From JBCCZC01 sp039188505 (GTDB lineage Bacteria; Pseudomonadota; Gammaproteobacteria; Xanthomonadales; SZUA-38): a stretch of DNA of 7,936 nt. The notes beneath the pieces are model-generated. The model did no database searches and was not told where the DNA came from. It saw only the letters and a program-made list of their open reading frames with translations. The stretch covers positions 1 to 7,936 of the forward strand of contig JBCCZC010000262.1 of the NCBI GenBank assembly GCA_039188505.1, read 5' to 3'. This document shows positions 5,506 through 7,936 of this stretch, piece after piece. The translations under genes and the position numbers were made by a program. How positions within the stretch are numbered: the stretch's first letter is position 1; the number at the start of each line of letters is the position of its first letter.

Positions 5506-6150
5506 CTAGACTCGCTTCGCGACTTCGACACGGATGAACTCGGGCAGATAGCCGGGGGTGCAGTTCCGGGGGACCGGATCGTCCCGATACAGCCCCAGCC
5601 GTTCGCCGAGGGCAATGCAGCGTTCCCGGTAACCGGGCTCGTGCACGCCGATCCAGCCGGCGCAGAAGTTCATGGCCCACTGGACCTCCGGGGCCTCGCC
5701 CGCCATGTTTGCTTCGAGGGCGTTGAGCAGTGCCGCGCTGTTGTCCTCTGGGGGCGCCTTGCCCGTCCAGCGCAGCCGGGCTTCGTGATACCAGTAGAGT
5801 CGGCGCACCGTTGGAGAAGGCGCGTCCGCCCAGCTCGCGAGCAGCTCGCGCGTCTTCCGATCCTTGGTCAGCTGGTTGGCGAGGAGCCACTCGGAGAGCC
5901 GGTCGCGCTCCGCGTCGTCATGGTCCGACAGGTCGGCGACGAGATCGTCGATGACCGTCTGGGTCAGCTGCTTCTTGTCGAAAATGAGGGTTGCCAGCAT
6001 CCGCGGGCCGTAGGCGCCCGTTCCCCAGAGCTCCAGCGCCAGATCGTGATCTCTCTTGATCTCCTTCGCGATCTTCTTGAGCTCCCCCATGCGGAAGTCC
6101 TCACGGTCGATTGCCGCAACGATCTCCCTGGCCTTCACCGACAGTCCCAT
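5506..6150 (-). CDS. AlkD-like DNA alkylation repair protein (HEAT-like repeats)
   Basis: A 214-residue all-helical protein of the DNA alkylation repair (AlkD-like, PF08713) family. AlkD enzymes are DNA glycosylases that remove cationic alkylated bases without base flipping. Family features are GELKKIAKEIKRDHDLALELW (residues 22-42), VRRLYWYHEARLRWTGK (115-131), EVQWAMNFCAGWIGVH (155-170), YRERCIALGERLGLY (174-188) and the C-terminal NCTPGYLPEFIRVEVAKR (196-213). The canonical Trp and Asp of B. cereus AlkD (W109, D113, in WWDSVD) are not seen here: the equivalent helix reads RDRLSEWLLANQL (82-94), leaving D83 and E87 or S86 at those places. Glycosylase activity is therefore uncertain, and DNA binding alone is possible. 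ATG 6150 is supported by AAGGGGAG (6166-6159), 8 bases upstream. The gene diverges from the AbgT-family transporter. Confidence 0.85.
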   Translation of the reverse strand: MGLSVKAREIVAAIDREDFRMGELKKIAKEIKRDHDLALELWGTGAYGPRMLATLIFDKKQLTQTVIDDLVADLSDHDDAERDRLSEWLLANQLTKDRKTRELLASWADAPSPTVRRLYWYHEARLRWTGKAPPEDNSAALLNALEANMAGEAPEVQWAMNFCAGWIGVHEPGYRERCIALGERLGLYRDDPVPRNCTPGYLPEFIRVEVAKRV

Positions 6151-6241
6151 CGCTCACGCTCCCCTTCTGCGAATCGCTAGCGCCCATGGTAACTCGCGTT
6201 TCGCGTCCATCGCTCCGGGCTGCTGCGCTGCGGACAGGCGC

Positions 6242-6247
6242 TATACT
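6242..6247 (+). promoter_or_regulatory. Possible -10 element for the AbgT-family gene
   Basis: TATACT at 6242-6247 fits a sigma-70 -10 well; no -35 match is visible 16-18 bases upstream. A start near 6254 would leave a leader of about 22 bases before ATG 6276. The intergenic stretch 6151-6275 must also drive the divergent alkD-like gene, for which I found no clear promoter. Confidence 0.4.
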
Positions 6248-6275
6248 CCGGGCCTCTCTCCAACCTGGTCCAACC

Positions 6276-7811
6276 ATGCCCACCCTCGGTCAGTCCATCT
6301 CGCAGTTCGTCGAAAACGCCGGCAAGCGTATCCCCGATCCGGTCATCATCTTCATGGGCTTCTACCCCGCGGCCTACCTGCTGACGATGCTGATGTCGGG
6401 CTACACGTTCGAGACCGTCGGTGCCGGCGGCGATCCGGTGCAGCATCAGATCCTCGGCATGCACCAGGCCGAGCACATGAGATGGATCTTCGACAACGCC
6501 CTGGTCGCCAACTGGCTGGCCTTCGGTAACGGCGTGCTGGGCGTGATCCTCGTCGTCATGCTCGCGGTCGGCATCGCCGAGCATTCGGGCCTCTTCGGCG
6601 CGCTGATCAAGCGTGCCGGCGCGCACATTCCCCAGAGCCTGCTGCCCCTGCTACTGGTGCTAATCGGCATCCTGAGCTCCGTTGCCACCGACGCGGGCTA
6701 CCTGGTGCTCATTCCCCTGGCGGGCCTGCTCTATGCCGGACTCGGCCGCAATCCGTTGATCGGCATGGCCGCCGCCTTCGCCGGCGTCTCGGCCGGCTTC
6801 AGCGCCAACGTCATTCCGGGCCCGGTCGATGCCATCATCGGGCTGAACGCGAAGATCTTCGCGGAATCCCAGGGGGTGCCCTTCACCAACGCCGCGGGCG
6901 CCGCGCTGAACCCGGTGACGATGCACTGGTATTTCATCGTGACGTCCACGATCGTGCTCAGCCTCACCGGCTTCTGGGTCACCCGAAAGTTCGCCGAGCC
7001 CCGGCTCGAGGGTGGGGAATTCGTGGTCCCCGAGGACATCAACCCCGGCGAATTTCAGCTCTCCGAAGACGAGGGCCGCGGCCTCCGTGCCAGCGCGCTG
7101 GGAACGCTCGTTGCCCTGCTGATAATCGTCGGGCTGGCGATGGGCCCGCTGGCCGCCTTCACGAACGACTCGGGCGCCGTCGTTCGGCCCTGGATGAACA
7201 ACATCATCCTGCTGATCTCCCTGTTCTTCGCAGTGACCGGTATCTTCTTCGGCGTCGCGGCCGGCCGCTTCAAGAAGCTCTGGGATATCGTCCAGGCGAT
7301 GGTGGCCCAGATGAACACCATGGGCTACATCCTGGTGCTCACCTTCTTCACCTACAACTTCCTCGGCCTGCTCAGCTACAGCGGCCTCGGGACCTGGATC
7401 ACCTTCCTCGGCGCGGAGTTCCTGCAGCTGCTCGGCCTGCAGAAGTTCCCCGTCCTGCTCCTGATCGGTTTCGTCCTGACCACCGCGGTGATCAATATCT
7501 TCATCGGCGGCCTGACGTCCAAGTGGATGCTCCTTGGTCCGATCTTCGTGCCGATGCTCTTCTTTGTGAATCCGGCGATGACCCCGGATTTCGTCGCCGC
7601 CGCGTTCCGCGTTGCAGACTCGTCGACCAACATCATCACGCCGATGATGGCCTACGCCGGCGTCATCCTGGCCTTCATGCGCAAGTTCAGGCCGGACATG
7701 GGCTTCGGCGACATGCTGCTGATCATGCTGCCCTACTCGATCGCCTTCCTGCTCGTCTGGACCACCCTCCTGGTCGGCTTTTTCACGCTGGGGATTCCGC
7801 TCGGGCTCTGA
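6276..7811 (+). CDS. AbgT-family transporter (p-aminobenzoyl-glutamate / antimetabolite type)
   Basis: A 511-residue inner-membrane transporter of the AbgT family (E. coli AbgT, N. gonorrhoeae MtrF, A. borkumensis YdaH). Members take up p-aminobenzoyl-glutamate or, for MtrF and YdaH, have been reported to export sulfonamides and p-aminobenzoate. The start MPTLGQSISQFVENAGKRIPDP and IFMGFYPAAYLL are family hallmarks. The two hairpin and core regions show ATDAGYLVLIPLAG (137-150), VIPGPVDAIIGLNA (179-192), GLTSKWMLLGPIFVPM (412-427) and RVADSSTNIITPMM (445-458). R445, D448 and P456 appear to match MtrF R446, D449 and P457, as I recall them. Length is normal for the family. The frame is open to 6111, but that would overlap alkD, so ATG 6276 is chosen; there is no clear ribosome binding site before it. 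No abgA/abgB amidohydrolase genes are adjacent, so it stands alone and the substrate cannot be assigned. The gene appears intact. Confidence 0.93.
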   Translation: MPTLGQSISQFVENAGKRIPDPVIIFMGFYPAAYLLTMLMSGYTFETVGAGGDPVQHQILGMHQAEHMRWIFDNALVANWLAFGNGVLGVILVVMLAVGIAEHSGLFGALIKRAGAHIPQSLLPLLLVLIGILSSVATDAGYLVLIPLAGLLYAGLGRNPLIGMAAAFAGVSAGFSANVIPGPVDAIIGLNAKIFAESQGVPFTNAAGAALNPVTMHWYFIVTSTIVLSLTGFWVTRKFAEPRLEGGEFVVPEDINPGEFQLSEDEGRGLRASALGTLVALLIIVGLAMGPLAAFTNDSGAVVRPWMNNIILLISLFFAVTGIFFGVAAGRFKKLWDIVQAMVAQMNTMGYILVLTFFTYNFLGLLSYSGLGTWITFLGAEFLQLLGLQKFPVLLLIGFVLTTAVINIFIGGLTSKWMLLGPIFVPMLFFVNPAMTPDFVAAAFRVADSSTNIITPMMAYAGVILAFMRKFRPDMGFGDMLLIMLPYSIAFLLVWTTLLVGFFTLGIPLGL

Positions 7812-7879
7812 CCGGCGACCATGCGACCTGGAGACATGGAAACGGCGAAATCAGCCATTCCTGTGCATCATTGCGGCAG

Positions 7880-7936
7880 CTACGATACGAGCTCGATAAC
7901 GTTGGCCTGAACCGGCTTCGCTGCGGCGGCCCGGCC
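7880..7936 (-). CDS. Possible C-terminal end of a gene running in from the right (partial)
   Basis: On the minus strand this frame is open from the window edge and ends at TAG (7882-7880). It encodes 18 residues, ending AAAAKPVQANVIELVS. The alanine/lysine tract followed by a hydrophobic end looks like a natural protein C-terminus. It would be convergent with the AbgT-family gene, leaving a 68-base gap (7812-7879) without an obvious hairpin. Too short to assign to a family. Confidence 0.4.
   Translation of the reverse strand, partial: GRAAAAKPVQANVIELVS

Noticed and set aside
6111..6275. Longer N-terminus for the AbgT-family protein starting at 6111
   Set aside because: It would overlap the start of the divergent alkD-like gene and adds 55 Pro/Arg/Ser-rich residues not seen in the family; MPTLGQSI at 6276 fits homologues.
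7830..7919. Short plus-strand frame (29 codons) after the AbgT-family gene
   Set aside because: No ribosome site and no recognisable composition; it overlaps the more plausible C-terminal frame on the minus strand.
1..7936. CRISPR array, tRNA/rRNA, insertion sequence or phage module
   Set aside because: No regularly spaced direct DNA repeats, transposase or integrase motifs, terminal inverted repeats or RNA-gene signatures were seen on either strand.

Overview
The window is a GC-rich, gene-dense stretch of bacterial chromosome. It most resembles a high-GC Pseudomonadota, possibly a marine or halophilic gammaproteobacterium. That placement is an inference from gene content (AbgT-family transporter, secreted Calx-beta/FG-GAP-type protein, AlkD-like protein) and GC-rich codon use; no rRNA or other taxonomic marker is present. 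I see no tRNA, CRISPR array, transposase, integrase or phage gene.

Layout. Positions 1-2043 form a minus-strand block read from right to left: a long TspO/MBR-type membrane protein, a MenA-like UbiA-superfamily prenyltransferase, and the N-terminal part of a flavin-containing amine-oxidase-like FAD/NAD(P) protein. The last two overlap by ATGA and are probably translationally coupled. Divergent from this block are a small, probably exported protein of unknown function (2158-2685) and a 671-residue secreted protein (2808-4823). The latter has a signal peptide, an acidic N-terminal region, a Calx-beta domain and six C-terminal units of about 51-52 residues, five of them ending in an Asp-rich calcium-loop motif.

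A 12-bp hairpin (4842-4871) separates this gene from two convergent minus-strand genes: a small exported SRPBCC-fold protein (4882-5400) and an AlkD-like HEAT-repeat protein (5506-6150). An AbgT-family transporter (6276-7811) diverges from the alkD-like gene. The last 57 bases appear to be the 3' end of another minus-strand gene running off the window.

How the genes work together. The only tight functional unit is the prenyltransferase/flavoprotein pair, possibly with the TspO-like protein. It suggests a membrane lipid, quinone or isoprenoid modification step whose substrate cannot be read from the sequence. The rest looks like ordinary unlinked genes. No clear previously undescribed system is demonstrated. 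The points most worth a second look are the UbiA-flavoprotein unit, the regular repeat array ending mid-unit, and the apparent loss of the canonical AlkD catalytic Trp/Asp pair.
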